Shown: positions 9,451 to 18,603 of the stretch, in pieces
Layout of the letters: each line of letters opens with the position of its first letter
Position numbering within the stretch: the stretch's first letter is position 1
Source: Flavobacterium keumense
GTDB lineage: Bacteria; Bacteroidota; Bacteroidia; Flavobacteriales; Flavobacteriaceae
DNA: 64,000 bases
Assembly (NCBI RefSeq): GCF_029866485.1
Contig: NZ_CP092332.1
Span: 930,001-994,000 of the forward strand
Direction of reading: 5' to 3'
Notes under the pieces: generated by a model
The model's input: the letters and a program-made list of their open reading frames with translations, nothing else
Told to the model about the DNA's origin: nothing
Database searches by the model: none
Translations under genes and position numbers: made by a program

Positions 9451-9472
9451 GGTATAATTGGATTTGAAAAAA

Positions 9473-10084
9473 TTATTTTTTCTTTCCTTTTGCAGGTGCT
9501 TTTGCCGCTTTTGCCGCTTCTTGAGCCGCTTTCATAGCTGCACGAGACATCTTCACTTGACAGATAACGGTGTTATCAGGGTGCATGATTTTGAAGTTAG
9601 GCGTAGGAACTTTAGTTACATATAACTTGTTACCCATGTCAAGAGGAGTAATGTCAGCTTCAACAAAATCAGGAAGATTTTTTGGTAAAGCTTTTACTTT
9701 TAATTTACGGTTGTTGATACGTAAATCTCCACCTGCCATAACTCCTTTAGAGTTACCGATGATTTTTACAGGAACTTCAATAGTAATTTCTTTGTTATCA
9801 AACAATTGAAAAAAGTCAATGTGTAAGATTCTGTCAGATACTGGATGAACCTGAATGTCTTGTAAAATAGCATTGAACGATTTACCGTTACCCAAATCAA
9901 TCACAACTGTGTGTGCGTTTGGAGTGTAAACCAAGTTTTTGAATGCTTTTTCTTCTGCTGAAAAATGAACTGGTTGATCTCCTCCGTATAACACGCAAGG
10001 AACCGCTCCAGCATTACGTAAGGCTTTAGTAGCAACTTTGCCCACGCTTTCTCTTTCTGATCCTTTAATTGTAATCGATTTCAT
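9473..10084 (-). CDS. rplY: 50S ribosomal protein L25 (general stress protein Ctc type)
   Basis: Binds 5S rRNA in the large subunit. The N-terminal L25 domain (residues about 1-95) shows [12 protein letters not shown] and ILHIDFFQL. The C-terminal TL5/Ctc beta domain (about 100-185) shows [16 protein letters not shown]. It ends in an Ala/Lys-rich tail ([14 protein letters not shown]). At 203 residues it is the long Ctc form, not the short 94-residue L25 of enterobacteria. It lies 27 bp downstream of prs in the same direction and probably shares its transcript; the hairpin at 9417-9450 ends the unit. Confidence 0.95.
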   Translation of the reverse strand: MKSITIKGSERESVGKVATKALRNAGAVPCVLYGGDQPVHFSAEEKAFKNLVYTPNAHTVVIDLGNGKSFNAILQDIQVHPVSDRILHIDFFQLFDNKEITIEVPVKIIGNSKGVMAGGDLRINNRKLKVKALPKNLPDFVEADITPLDMGNKLYVTKVPTPNFKIMHPDNTVICQVKMSRAAMKAAQEAAKAAKAPAKGKKK

Positions 10085-10111
10085 TGTAAAAAAATATAGT
10101 TATTAAAAATA

Positions 10112-11053
10112 TTACATAATAAATTTTCCACTGATGGAATTGTTGTTTTGTACCATTTGCATTACTTCTGCAAAAAGTGGTGCACAACTCAACACTTTAA
10201 TTTTGCTTGATTCTTTCTTCAACGGAATAGAATCGGTAACAATTAACTCGCTTAATTTTGAGTTTTCTATTTTTTCATAAGCATCGCCAGATAAGATTGG
10301 GTGGGTACAAATAGCTCTGACGCTTAATGCTCCTTTTTCAATCATTAAATCGGCAGCTTTTGCTAAAGTACCTCCAGTATCGATCATATCGTCTACTAGA
10401 ATTACATTTCTACCTTTTACCTCACCAATTAACTCCATAGTGTCAATCACATTGGCAACTTTTCTTTGTTTATAACAAACGACTACATCTGAATTTAAAA
10501 ATTTAGAGTAGGCATATGCTCTTTTTGAGCCTCCCATGTCAGGAGAAGCTATAGTTAAATTATCCAAGTCCAAACTTTTTATATAAGGTAAAAAGATGGT
10601 TGAAGCAAAGAGATGGTCAACTGGTTTTTCAAAAAAGCCTTGGATTTGATCTGCATGTAAATCCATTGTCATTACTCTAGTTGCTCCCGCGGCATCCAAT
10701 AAATTAGCTACTAATTTTGCTCCTATTGGCACCCTTGGTTTGTCTTTTCTATCCTGTCTTGCCCAACCAAAGTAAGGGATAACAGCTGTAATATGTCGAG
10801 CTGATGCGCGTTTAGCAGCATCAATCATCAATAACAATTCCATCAAATTATCAGCACTTGGGAACGTAGAGCACACAATAAAAACACGTAATCCACGGAT
10901 TGATTCTTCATAAGAAGGTTGAAATTCTCCGTCGCTATAGGTTGAGGTTATTACCTTTCCTAATGGAATTCCGTAAGCTTCTGCTATCTGCTCGGCTAAA
11001 TATACACTTTTTGAACAGGCAAAAATTTTAGCTTCTGGTTCGTGGTGTGACAT
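10112..11053 (-). CDS. prs: Ribose-phosphate pyrophosphokinase
   Basis: Makes PRPP from ribose 5-phosphate and ATP for nucleotide, histidine and tryptophan synthesis. Seen in the sequence: YSDGEFQPSYEESIRG near the N-terminus, the ATP-binding WARQDRK region, MTMDLHADQIQGFF, and the PRPP-binding loop VILVDDMIDTGGTL near residues 215-230. At 313 residues it is the usual length. It is the first gene of a leftward prs-rplY pair, divergent from tRNA-Leu. Confidence 0.95.
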   Translation of the reverse strand: MSHHEPEAKIFACSKSVYLAEQIAEAYGIPLGKVITSTYSDGEFQPSYEESIRGLRVFIVCSTFPSADNLMELLLMIDAAKRASARHITAVIPYFGWARQDRKDKPRVPIGAKLVANLLDAAGATRVMTMDLHADQIQGFFEKPVDHLFASTIFLPYIKSLDLDNLTIASPDMGGSKRAYAYSKFLNSDVVVCYKQRKVANVIDTMELIGEVKGRNVILVDDMIDTGGTLAKAADLMIEKGALSVRAICTHPILSGDAYEKIENSKLSELIVTDSIPLKKESSKIKVLSCAPLFAEVMQMVQNNNSISGKFIM

Positions 11054-11171
11054 TGATAATCTGTTGTTAAAACCGATTCAATTAAATAAGTAAGCTTCAT
11101 TTGCTACTACTTGCTTAAGTATCTATTTGCCTCGGCTGTAGTTAGTTAGTAAGTTGTGTTGTAACGAGGTG

Positions 11172-11179
11172 CAAATTTA
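11172..11179 (-). promoter_or_regulatory. Predicted -7 element for prs-rplY
   Basis: Minus-strand TAAATTTG matches TAnnTTTG. It lies 118 bp upstream of the prs ATG and implies a leader of about 110 nt. No -33 TTG at 19-21 bp. Confidence 0.4.
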
Positions 11180-11245
11180 GAAAATTTATTCAACTCTGAA
11201 AGGAAAAAATTAAGTATTTTTATTAGAGGTTTTAATTTTATTTTT

Positions 11246-11253
11246 TACATTTG
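11246..11253 (+). promoter_or_regulatory. Predicted -7 element for tRNA-Leu
   Basis: TACATTTG matches TAnnTTTG, 87 bp before the mature tRNA. It shares the 287-bp divergent prs/tRNA-Leu intergenic region, where nothing else was recognised. Confidence 0.4.
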
Positions 11254-11340
11254 CACCGTGTTAAAAGAATTGATGGTTGATTTAAAACAATTTCTTCTTT
11301 TCTCATGCTAAAATAACACTTGTTATTTTATTTCTGTTAA

Positions 11341-11420
11341 GCCCAGGTGGCGGAATTGGTAGACGCGCTGGTCTCAAACACCAGTTCTTAGGAGTACCGG
11401 TTCGATCCCGGTCCTGGGTA
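11341..11420 (+). tRNA. tRNA-Leu (anticodon CAA)
   Basis: Acceptor arms GCCCAGG and CCTGGGT pair (first pair G-U), with discriminator A at 11420. The anticodon stem CTGGT/ACCAG encloses loop CTCAAAC, giving anticodon CAA. The T arm contains GGTTCGATCCC. The extra variable-region bases fit a class II leucine tRNA. The 3' CCA is not encoded. A strong terminator follows. Confidence 0.95.
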
Positions 11421-11421
11421 C

Positions 11422-11453
11422 AAAAGCCTCTTCGAAAGAAGAGGCTTTTTTGT
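11422..11453 (+). terminator. Terminator after tRNA-Leu
   Basis: Perfect 12-bp stem AAAAGCCTCTTC / GAAGAGGCTTTT with a GAAA loop, followed by more T residues, 1 bp after the tRNA. Confidence 0.9.
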
Positions 11454-11529
11454 TTTTACTTTCTTCTTTAATATTGCTTTATCTTTAGTATTTGCTCCTG
11501 TTATTTTCTTTACAATTACTAAAAAACAG

Positions 11530-11537
11530 TATATTTG
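11530..11537 (+). promoter_or_regulatory. Predicted -7 element for the photolyase cluster
   Basis: TATATTTG matches TAnnTTTG, 48 bp before the TTG start at 11586. A longer reading frame beginning with TTG at 11535 would start inside this element. Confidence 0.45.
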
Positions 11538-11585
11538 TTTATTATTTTTACAAAAAAATTAAACAAAATAATCTATTTTTCTCTT

Positions 11586-13094
11586 TTGAAAAAACAGCCT
11601 ATACATATTGTTTGGTTCAAACGCGACTTTCGATTAATTGATAATGAAGCTTTGTTTCATGCCCATCAATCGGGTGTGCCGCTTTTATTGATTTGTTTTT
11701 TTGAGCCGTCCGTTATGAATTATCCCGATTCTGATGTACGGCATTGGCGGTTTGTGTACGAATCCATTCAAGATTTGAATAAAAAACTTCAACCATTTAA
11801 CGCAAAAATTTATTTTTTTCATGATGAAGTTAAGAACGTATTTTCAGAATTAATTCAAAAATTTGAAGTAGAATCTGTTTTCTCTCATCAAGAAATTGGA
11901 AATAAAGTGACTTACGACCGCGATTTGGAAATGAAAGCGTTTTTTGATTCCAATGACATCATTTGGAAAGAATTTCAAATGCACGGTGTCATTCGTAAAT
12001 TAAAATCAAGACAAGATTGGGACAAGCGCTGGGAGCAGGTAATGCGTGATACCCCAAAAATTATAAATGAATCCGATTTAAAAACGATAGTATTAGATTC
12101 GGAGTTTTATGAGAAAATAAAAGGAGCCGAATTATCAACTGAAATCACCACTCCTAACAAAAATTTTCAACGTGGTGGCGAATACTGGGCGTGGCGTTAT
12201 TTGGACAGTTTTGTAAAAGAACGTTATGTCAATTACAGCAAACACATTTCTAAACCCGCTTTGAGTCGAAAAGGTTGCAGCCGACTGTCTCCATATTTGA
12301 CTTATGGTAACATCAGTATGCGCATGATTTACCAATACACCAATAAGCACTACGAAGTGTCAAAAAACAAACGCGCTATTCTCAATTTTGTTTCGCGCTT
12401 GCATTGGCATTGTCATTTTATGCAAAAGTTTGAAGACGAATGCGAAATGGAATTTGAAAATGCCAACCGAGCGTATGATGCTTTGGTAAAACCAAGAAAT
12501 GAAATCTATATCAAGGCCTGGCAAGAAGGAAAAACAGGTGTGCCAATAGTCGATGCGTGCATGCGTTGTTTGGTGGCAACAGGTTATATCAATTTCAGAA
12601 TGCGCGCCATGGTGGTGTCGTTTTTTACCTTTAATTTATGGCAAGATTGGCGCGAATTACATTTTTTAGCCCGTCAATTTTTAGATTACGAACCCGGAAT
12701 TCATTACCCGCAAATTCAGATGCAATCAGGTACAACGGGGATCAATACGATTCGAATTTACAATCCAATAAAAAATTCCGAAGAACACGATTCTGAAGGG
12801 GTATTTATTAAACAATGGTTGCCCGAATTAGCAGAAGTACCAGTGCATTTGCTTCACGAACCTTGGAAAATGAACGAAATGGAGCAGCAGTTTTACAATT
12901 GTATTATAGGAAAAGACTATCCAGCTCCTATTGTTGATATTGAAGCAACTCGAAAACAGGCTAGTGACATCGTTTGGAGTTTTCGAAAAAAAGAGGAAGT
13001 CAAACAAGAAGGGAAACGAATTTTACAAAAACACGTAAGTAACCCCAATAAACCCAACAATGCGAGGAATAAAAAAACAAAACCTACCAACTAA
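11586..13094 (+). CDS. Photolyase/cryptochrome-family protein, divergent class I type
   Basis: Flavoprotein of the family that repairs UV pyrimidine dimers with blue light or senses it. The N-terminal antenna-binding Rossmann domain starts [18 protein letters not shown]. The C-terminal FAD domain shows [41 protein letters not shown] and WREL. The last part reads [16 protein letters not shown] and IKQWLPEL. The stretch that in typical class I enzymes is an Asn-rich, Trp-containing flavin loop reads [10 protein letters not shown] here, so the substrate is uncertain. No ATG precedes the conserved domain; I use TTG 11586 (LKKQPIH), giving 502 residues. The tail is Lys/Asn-rich. The end overlaps the DUF2256 gene by 35 bp. 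First of four rightward genes. Confidence 0.85.
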   Translation: MKKQPIHIVWFKRDFRLIDNEALFHAHQSGVPLLLICFFEPSVMNYPDSDVRHWRFVYESIQDLNKKLQPFNAKIYFFHDEVKNVFSELIQKFEVESVFSHQEIGNKVTYDRDLEMKAFFDSNDIIWKEFQMHGVIRKLKSRQDWDKRWEQVMRDTPKIINESDLKTIVLDSEFYEKIKGAELSTEITTPNKNFQRGGEYWAWRYLDSFVKERYVNYSKHISKPALSRKGCSRLSPYLTYGNISMRMIYQYTNKHYEVSKNKRAILNFVSRLHWHCHFMQKFEDECEMEFENANRAYDALVKPRNEIYIKAWQEGKTGVPIVDACMRCLVATGYINFRMRAMVVSFFTFNLWQDWRELHFLARQFLDYEPGIHYPQIQMQSGTTGINTIRIYNPIKNSEEHDSEGVFIKQWLPELAEVPVHLLHEPWKMNEMEQQFYNCIIGKDYPAPIVDIEATRKQASDIVWSFRKKEEVKQEGKRILQKHVSNPNKPNNARNKKTKPTN

Positions 13095-13230
13095 AATCTG
13101 TACTGTGTGCCAAAAACCATTCGCCTGGCGCAAAAAATGGGAAAAGGTTTGGGAAGAAGTAAAATATTGTAGTGATAGATGTAGGAATGAAAAAAAGATT
13201 GAAAGATTGAAAAACAATCTTAATCTTTAA
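13060..13230 (+). CDS. DUF2256 family small zinc-ribbon-like protein
   Basis: A 56-residue protein starting [20 protein letters not shown]. It carries two Cys pairs (C-x2-C in ICTVCQ and C-x3-C in [11 protein letters not shown]) and the family core [19 protein letters not shown]. The spacing suggests metal binding. The family is often found next to photolyase or cryptochrome genes, and here it lies between two of them, overlapping the upstream gene by 35 bp and ending 34 bp before the next. Its biochemical role is unknown. A short hairpin (13203-13209 with 13215-13221) overlaps its 3' end and may attenuate transcription. Confidence 0.85.
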   Translation: MRGIKKQNLPTKICTVCQKPFAWRKKWEKVWEEVKYCSDRCRNEKKIERLKNNLNL

Positions 13231-13264
13231 ATTTTTAAATCCTTTAATCGTTAAATTATAAAAA

Positions 13265-14800
13265 ATGTCAAAAACGTTACGATTACTTCTTGGAGATCAA
13301 TTGAACATCCAACATTCTTGGTTTAGTTCGTTAGATGATTCCGTGACTTATGTCATGATGGAAATTCGAACAGAAACGGATTATGCCACGCATCATATTC
13401 AAAAAGTGGTTGGATTTTTCTCGGCCATGCGTCAATTTGCTGCCGAATTACAATCACGACAACATCAAGTTTTTTATATTCACTTGAATGATGCCATTAA
13501 TTTACAGTCGTTTGAAAAAAATATCAAATATTTAATTGAAAAAGAACAGTTTACCCATTTTGAATACCAACTCCCTGACGAATACCGTTTGGACGAGCAG
13601 TTGAAAAACTTGTGCCAGTCACTTTCCATCACTACTTCGGTATGCGATTCGGAGCATTTTATGAGTTCGAGAAACGAATTAGGTGATTTTTTTGAAGGTA
13701 AAAAAAACTTTTTAATGGAAAGTTTTTACCACATGATGCGAAAAAAACACCACATTTTGATGGAAGGCGACAAACCGCTAACGGGAAAATGGAACTACGA
13801 TGGTGAAAACCGAAAAAAATTGCCCAAAGACCACAAACCCACTCCGCCTTTGGTTTTCAATAATAAGGTGACGGAAATTCTTTCAGAAATTCAGAAAACA
13901 GACATCAAAACCATCGGAACAATTGATGCCGAAAATTTTGTTTGGCCGATCAATAGAAAGCAATCGTTAGAATTACTCGATTTTTTTGTAACAGAATGCT
14001 TGGCACTTTTTGGGAGCTACCAAGATGCTATGACGCCTAACGAATGGTCGCTGTACCATTCTCGTCTTTCGTTTTCTTTGAATTTAAAACTAATTTCACC
14101 TTTCGAAGTCATCAATAGAGCGATATCTGAATGGGAGAATCATCCAGATACAATAGCCTACCATCAATTAGAAGGGTTTGTTCGCCAAATTATTGGCTGG
14201 CGCGAATACATGCGAGGAATTTATTGGAACAAAATGCCCGAATTCGCCACGATGAATTATTTCAATAACGAAAACCAACTTCCAGAATGGTTTTGGACAG
14301 GCAAAACAAAAATGAATTGCTTGAAAGATGCCATCAACCAATCTTTAAATTTTGCCTATGCGCATCACATTCAGCGATTGATGGTGACGGGTAATTTTGC
14401 ACTTTTGGCAGGCATTCATCCGGATCAAGTAGATGCTTGGTATTTGGGTATTTACATCGATGCTATTGAATGGGTAGAAATTACCAATACACGTGGTATG
14501 AGCCAGTTTGCTGATGGTGGAATTGTTGGAACTAAACCCTATGTAAGTTCATCGGCATACATTGATAAAATGAGTCATTATTGTGGTAGTTGTTTTTACA
14601 AAAAAGCACTAAAAACAGGAGATAAAGCCTGCCCTTTCAATAGTTTGTATTGGAATTTTTATGATAAAAACGAAGATAAATTGGGCAAAAACCCGCGCAT
14701 CGGAATGATGTATAATGTGTGGCATAAAATGAATTCCAAAGACAAAGAGGCCTTGTTGAAGCAAGCCGATTACTATTTAAATAATATCAATCAGTTATGA
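13265..14800 (+). CDS. Iron-sulfur (FeS-BCP, PhrB-type) photolyase/cryptochrome
   Basis: It starts SKTLRLLLGDQLN, typical of the bacterial FeS cryptochrome/photolyase group, whose characterised members repair (6-4) photoproducts or sense light. Four cysteines, C352, C440, C443 and C456 (YCGSC and ACPFN), have the same spacing as the [4Fe-4S] ligands of Agrobacterium PhrB. The region GFVRQIIGWREYMRGIYW and the segment YAHHIQRLMVTGNFALL are characteristic. At 511 residues it is full length. Expected cofactors are FAD, a [4Fe-4S] cluster and a lumazine-type antenna (family knowledge). Its stop overlaps the next start by 4 bp, so the two are probably translationally coupled. Confidence 0.92.
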   Translation: MSKTLRLLLGDQLNIQHSWFSSLDDSVTYVMMEIRTETDYATHHIQKVVGFFSAMRQFAAELQSRQHQVFYIHLNDAINLQSFEKNIKYLIEKEQFTHFEYQLPDEYRLDEQLKNLCQSLSITTSVCDSEHFMSSRNELGDFFEGKKNFLMESFYHMMRKKHHILMEGDKPLTGKWNYDGENRKKLPKDHKPTPPLVFNNKVTEILSEIQKTDIKTIGTIDAENFVWPINRKQSLELLDFFVTECLALFGSYQDAMTPNEWSLYHSRLSFSLNLKLISPFEVINRAISEWENHPDTIAYHQLEGFVRQIIGWREYMRGIYWNKMPEFATMNYFNNENQLPEWFWTGKTKMNCLKDAINQSLNFAYAHHIQRLMVTGNFALLAGIHPDQVDAWYLGIYIDAIEWVEITNTRGMSQFADGGIVGTKPYVSSSAYIDKMSHYCGSCFYKKALKTGDKACPFNSLYWNFYDKNEDKLGKNPRIGMMYNVWHKMNSKDKEALLKQADYYLNNINQL

Positions 14801-16092
14801 TAAAGACAGCATTAGTTTGGTTCAAGACCGACTTACGAATTGGAGATAACGAAACTTTAGTCAAAGCTATTGCTCAAAGTAAAGAGGTAATTCCTGTGTA
14901 TTGTTTTGACGAATCTCATTTTGAAACTACAGAACATGGATTTAAAAAAACAGGGAGTTTTAGAGCGCAGTTTTTATTAGAATCGCTTCAAGATTTGGAT
15001 GTCAAATTACGCGAGTTAGGTTCGGGATTACGTATTGTACAAGGGAAGCCAGAAGTTGAAATTCCGAAATTAGTTCAAGAATATAAAGTCCAAAAGGTTT
15101 TTGCAAAAAGAGAAGTAGCTTTTGAAGAAAAGCAAACAGAGAAAAAAGTTGAATTAGAATTGTTTAAGTTGCGATGTGAATTTGAAACAGTAAGTACAAG
15201 TACACTATATCATGCAGAAGACTTACCGTTTTCTATCAAAGATATTCCGGATGTTTTTACCAATTTCAGAAAAAAAACAGAAAAAGACGCTACTATCAGA
15301 AATCCGTTTGAAGCTCCAACGAAAATTAATTCGCCAGCAATTCCAGCAATTGATTTACCAACATTAGAGGCTTTAGGTGTAACCAAAACTACCATCGATT
15401 CTCGTGCAGTGTTACCATTTAAAGGAGGAGAAAGCCAAGCCATTCAACGATTGCAACACTATTTTTACGATACGCAATGTTTGTCGTCCTACAAAGAAAC
15501 TCGCAACGGTATGGTAGGAAGGGATTATTCCTCTAAATTTTCGCCTTGGTTGGCTCTAGGTTGTATTTCGCCTCGATTCATTTATGCTGAAATTAAAAAA
15601 TACGAAAAACAATTTGGCGCTAATGACTCGACCTATTGGTTGGTTTTTGAATTGCTTTGGCGCGATTTTTTTCGATTTATGTTTAAGAAATACCAAACGA
15701 AATTTTTCTTGTATGAAGGAATAAAATCAGAAAAAGTGAATTCAAAATCCTTAAACGAGAAACTACTTTCGCAATGGATGAATGGTACAACACCATCCGA
15801 TTTTATCAATGCCAATATGATTGAATTACAGCTAACTGGATTTATGAGTAATCGCGGACGACAAAATGTAGCGAGTTATTTTTGTAACGAATTGAATATG
15901 GATTGGCGTGTAGGAGCGGCCTATTTTGAAGAGCAATTAATTGATTATGATGTATGCAGTAATTGGGGCAATTGGGCCTATTTAGCGGGAGTAGGCAATG
16001 ATCCTAGAGGGCATCGCTATTTCAATATTGAGAAACAAGCAATGGATTACGATAAAAAGAAAGTTTTTCGGAATTTGTGGTTAAAAGACTAA
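14797..16092 (+). CDS. DASH-family cryptochrome
   Basis: FAD-binding blue-light protein of the CRY-DASH group, which repairs CPDs mainly in single-stranded DNA. The N-terminal domain begins TALVWFKTDLRIGDNETL. The FAD domain shows SYKETRNGMVGRDYSSKFS, the DASH signature ending SPWLALGCISPRFIY, LLWRDFFRFM, TGFMSNRGRQNVASYF, and SNWGNWAYLAGVGNDPRGHR. At 431 residues it is a normal length without the extended tail of plant forms. It overlaps the FeS photolyase by 4 bp upstream and the convergent DUF2452 gene by 4 bp downstream. Confidence 0.92.
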   Translation: MIKTALVWFKTDLRIGDNETLVKAIAQSKEVIPVYCFDESHFETTEHGFKKTGSFRAQFLLESLQDLDVKLRELGSGLRIVQGKPEVEIPKLVQEYKVQKVFAKREVAFEEKQTEKKVELELFKLRCEFETVSTSTLYHAEDLPFSIKDIPDVFTNFRKKTEKDATIRNPFEAPTKINSPAIPAIDLPTLEALGVTKTTIDSRAVLPFKGGESQAIQRLQHYFYDTQCLSSYKETRNGMVGRDYSSKFSPWLALGCISPRFIYAEIKKYEKQFGANDSTYWLVFELLWRDFFRFMFKKYQTKFFLYEGIKSEKVNSKSLNEKLLSQWMNGTTPSDFINANMIELQLTGFMSNRGRQNVASYFCNELNMDWRVGAAYFEEQLIDYDVCSNWGNWAYLAGVGNDPRGHRYFNIEKQAMDYDKKKVFRNLWLKD

Positions 16093-16502
16093 GATGATTC
16101 AGAACATGTTGTGACTACTATCCATTTTTTGTCGCTATTAAGTTGAAATGAACCAATAAATTTTTTGTTCCATTCGTTAGGTGGGATTAGAGATAAGAAT
16201 TCTGTCCCATCTTCTCCTAAATACATATGATAAGTCTCGCCAATTACAGGTTCAAATGAAAATTTAGCGTTGTACACTAGTTCATTCCATTTATATTCTT
16301 CCATCAGTTTTTGGTACTCTAATTTTAATTCGGCAAATTTATTTTCAAAAACTTTGTTAACGTTATGAATACCACGTGTTTTCCACGCAACTAGATCTTC
16401 TGATTGGATTACTGGCGCTCCAACAGTAGTAGCATATGGGAGTAGGCTGGCGTTGTATCCTTGCTCTTCAGAATATACAATATTGTCTGGTTTTTTATTC
16501 AT
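16089..16502 (-). CDS. DUF2452 domain protein
   Basis: Small soluble protein of 137 residues with no signal peptide or membrane segment. It matches the DUF2452 family pattern from memory: PDNIVYSEEQGYNASLLPYAT at the start, PVIQSEDLVAWKTRG, then YKWNELVYNAKFSFEPVIGE and YHMYLGEDGTEFLSLIPP. No enzymatic role is known to me. Its 3' end overlaps the convergent cryptochrome gene by 4 bp. A predicted -7 element lies at 16534-16541. Confidence 0.8.
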   Translation of the reverse strand: MNKKPDNIVYSEEQGYNASLLPYATTVGAPVIQSEDLVAWKTRGIHNVNKVFENKFAELKLEYQKLMEEYKWNELVYNAKFSFEPVIGETYHMYLGEDGTEFLSLIPPNEWNKKFIGSFQLNSDKKWIVVTTCSESS

Positions 16503-16533
16503 TTTTTGCCGTTTTGAGAGAAAAATTTATAGC

Positions 16534-16541
16534 CAAACTTA
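16534..16541 (-). promoter_or_regulatory. Predicted -7 element for the DUF2452 gene
   Basis: Minus-strand TAAGTTTG matches TAnnTTTG, 31 bp upstream of the ATG. No correctly spaced -33 TTG. Confidence 0.4.
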
Positions 16542-16688
16542 CAATAATTTAGATAGTATGTTGTTAAACACATCAAAAAATTATGCTAAATAATCTCTTT
16601 GTGACGTGGCATAACATTTTATACCTATCATCATCTACTTCAAATAAAAACTAGTATATTTAGTTCCGCTATTTAACCAATTACAATT

Positions 16689-18377
16689 ATGAATCAGAAA
16701 AGTCTTGAATTAACCGATTACATTGTCTTTATCATTTATTTTTTAGTGGTATCTATCTATGGATACACTATTTACCGCAAGCGCGAAAAAAACGAAAACG
16801 ATGCGAAAGCGTATTTTTTAGCTGAAGGAAAACTGACCTGGTGGGCTATCGGTGCCTCCTTAATTGCCTCTAATATTTCAGCAGAACAATTCATAGGGAT
16901 GAGTGGCGAAGGCTTTTTTTTAGGAATTGCTGTAGCTGCTTACGAATGGATTGCAGCTATTTCATTATTGATTGTGGCTATCTGGTTCATCCCAGTCTAT
17001 TTGAAGAACAAGATTTACACAATGCCTCAGTTTTTAAAAACGAGATACAATGAGTCGACTGCATTGATTATGGCAGTATTTTGGTTGTTTTTATACGTTT
17101 TTGTTAATCTAACATCTATTTTATATTTAGGAGCTGTTGCGATTAATAGTTTGGCTGGAGGGCAGTATTTACATCTTATAATTACAGGGTTAGCTGTATT
17201 TGCGTTGATTATTTCTCTAGGTGGAATGAAAGTAGTTGCTTATACCGATGTTATTCAAGTAGCTGTATTGATTATAGGAGGTTTAGTAACTTCCTATATT
17301 GCATTGACAACAGTGAGCCAATATTATGGTTTTGGGCACGATTGTATTGCAGGATTTCAAGTGTTGATGGATCAAGCACCAGACCATTTTAAAATGATTA
17401 TGCCTGAACCAATAGCAACATCTACTCAAGAAGAAATCAATAAATATTTAACTATTCCAGGGTTAATGGCTTATTTGGCGGGAATTTGGATTATCAATTT
17501 AAACTATTGGGGTTGTAACCAATACATTACTCAACGCGCTTTAGGAGCCGATTTAGACACGGCGCGTTCTGGAATTTTATTTGCAGGTTTCATTAAACTA
17601 TTTATGCCTCTCATTGTGATTTTACCTGGGATTGCAGCCTATGTTTTACATGAAAGTGGCCATTTACCACAATTAGTGGGAGGAAAAGACGGAGCCTATT
17701 CGGCCATTTTAACCTTCTTACCTACGGGTTTAAAAGGACTTTCCGTAGCGGCATTAACCGCAGCGATTGTAGCTTCATTAGCCGGCAAAGTAAATAGCAT
17801 CTCTACAATTTATACTTTGGATATTCATAAAAAATACATTCAAAAGGGAGCAACAGATACCAATCAAGTGAATATTGGGAGGTATGCTGTCTTTGCCGCC
17901 TTATTTTTAGCGGTACTTTTTACTTGGAACGACACTTTAGGTATTGGTGGTGTGGGCGGTTTTACGTACATTCAAAAATATACGGGTTTTATTAGCCCAG
18001 GGGTATTTGCAATGTTTATTTTAGGGATGTTTTGGAAGCGCACTACAGGAGCTGCTGCGGTGGTAGGAGTTCTAGCTGGTTTTGTATTGTCTGTAGTGTT
18101 TAATGAGTTGGCACCCGCTTGGTTTGGTAATGATACTTGGCTCTACACGGCTTATGCCAAAGGTAAAGGGGGTTACGAAATCCCGTTCTTGATTTGTATG
18201 GGCTTGTCTTTTATTTTTACGATGATCTTAATGATTGCAGTAAGTTTAGCGGGACCTAAAATAAATGAAAAAGCCTTTGAACTAGACAAAGCGATGTTCA
18301 AAATGGAACCACAAACCACTATCTTAATTGTCTTGTTAGTCTTGACTATTTTTGCGTTGTATGTGAAGTTTTGGTAG
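16689..18377 (+). CDS. Sodium/solute symporter (SSS family, SGLT-like)
   Basis: Inner-membrane secondary transporter with about 14 hydrophobic segments, starting with LTDYIVFIIYFLVVSIYGYT. Family hallmarks are WWAIGASLIASNISAEQFIG in the first transmembrane core, the unwound-helix region YLAGIWIINLNYWGCNQYI, RALGA, and SLAGKVNSISTIYTLDI, which corresponds to the Na+-site helix. The Asn-rich YWGCNQYI piece is as in the sugar-transporting vSGLT branch, so the substrate may be a sugar or polyol; this is inference. At 562 residues it is a normal length. It is a single-gene unit with a terminator behind it. The nearest upstream promoter-like box is TATATTTA at 16655-16662, one base off consensus. 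Confidence 0.9.
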   Translation: MNQKSLELTDYIVFIIYFLVVSIYGYTIYRKREKNENDAKAYFLAEGKLTWWAIGASLIASNISAEQFIGMSGEGFFLGIAVAAYEWIAAISLLIVAIWFIPVYLKNKIYTMPQFLKTRYNESTALIMAVFWLFLYVFVNLTSILYLGAVAINSLAGGQYLHLIITGLAVFALIISLGGMKVVAYTDVIQVAVLIIGGLVTSYIALTTVSQYYGFGHDCIAGFQVLMDQAPDHFKMIMPEPIATSTQEEINKYLTIPGLMAYLAGIWIINLNYWGCNQYITQRALGADLDTARSGILFAGFIKLFMPLIVILPGIAAYVLHESGHLPQLVGGKDGAYSAILTFLPTGLKGLSVAALTAAIVASLAGKVNSISTIYTLDIHKKYIQKGATDTNQVNIGRYAVFAALFLAVLFTWNDTLGIGGVGGFTYIQKYTGFISPGVFAMFILGMFWKRTTGAAAVVGVLAGFVLSVVFNELAPAWFGNDTWLYTAYAKGKGGYEIPFLICMGLSFIFTMILMIAVSLAGPKINEKAFELDKAMFKMEPQTTILIVLLVLTIFALYVKFW

Positions 18378-18397
18378 TACATAATCTTAAGCAAACA

Positions 18398-18425
18398 AAA
18401 TCCCTTCTGGTGACAGAGGGGATTT
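18398..18425 (+). terminator. Terminator after the symporter gene
   Basis: Arms AAATCCCTTCT and AGAGGGGATTT (one wobble) around GGTGAC, 20 bp after the stop. The trailing sequence is only moderately T-rich. Confidence 0.55.
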
Positions 18426-18550
18426 CATATTTACATTTTAGGTTATTATAAATACATAAAGTGTGTTGAGATATTAGAATCGGTCTTAATTCTACTAATT
18501 ATTTTGGAACTTATAGGCTGGCCCTTATGCTTTCGTGGCATAAAGAATAA

Positions 18551-18580
18551 AAAACCCGTCAAAATTACTCTTGACGGGTT
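18551..18580 (-). terminator. Terminator of the nuo operon
   Basis: Perfect 10-bp arms AACCCGTCAA / TTGACGGGTT with an 8-nt loop; the A-run to its left gives the U-tract on the minus strand. It lies 24 bp after the nuoN stop. The rest of 18426-18603 shows no gene. Confidence 0.85.
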
Positions 18581-18603
18581 GTATAGAATATAATGAAATT
18601 AAA

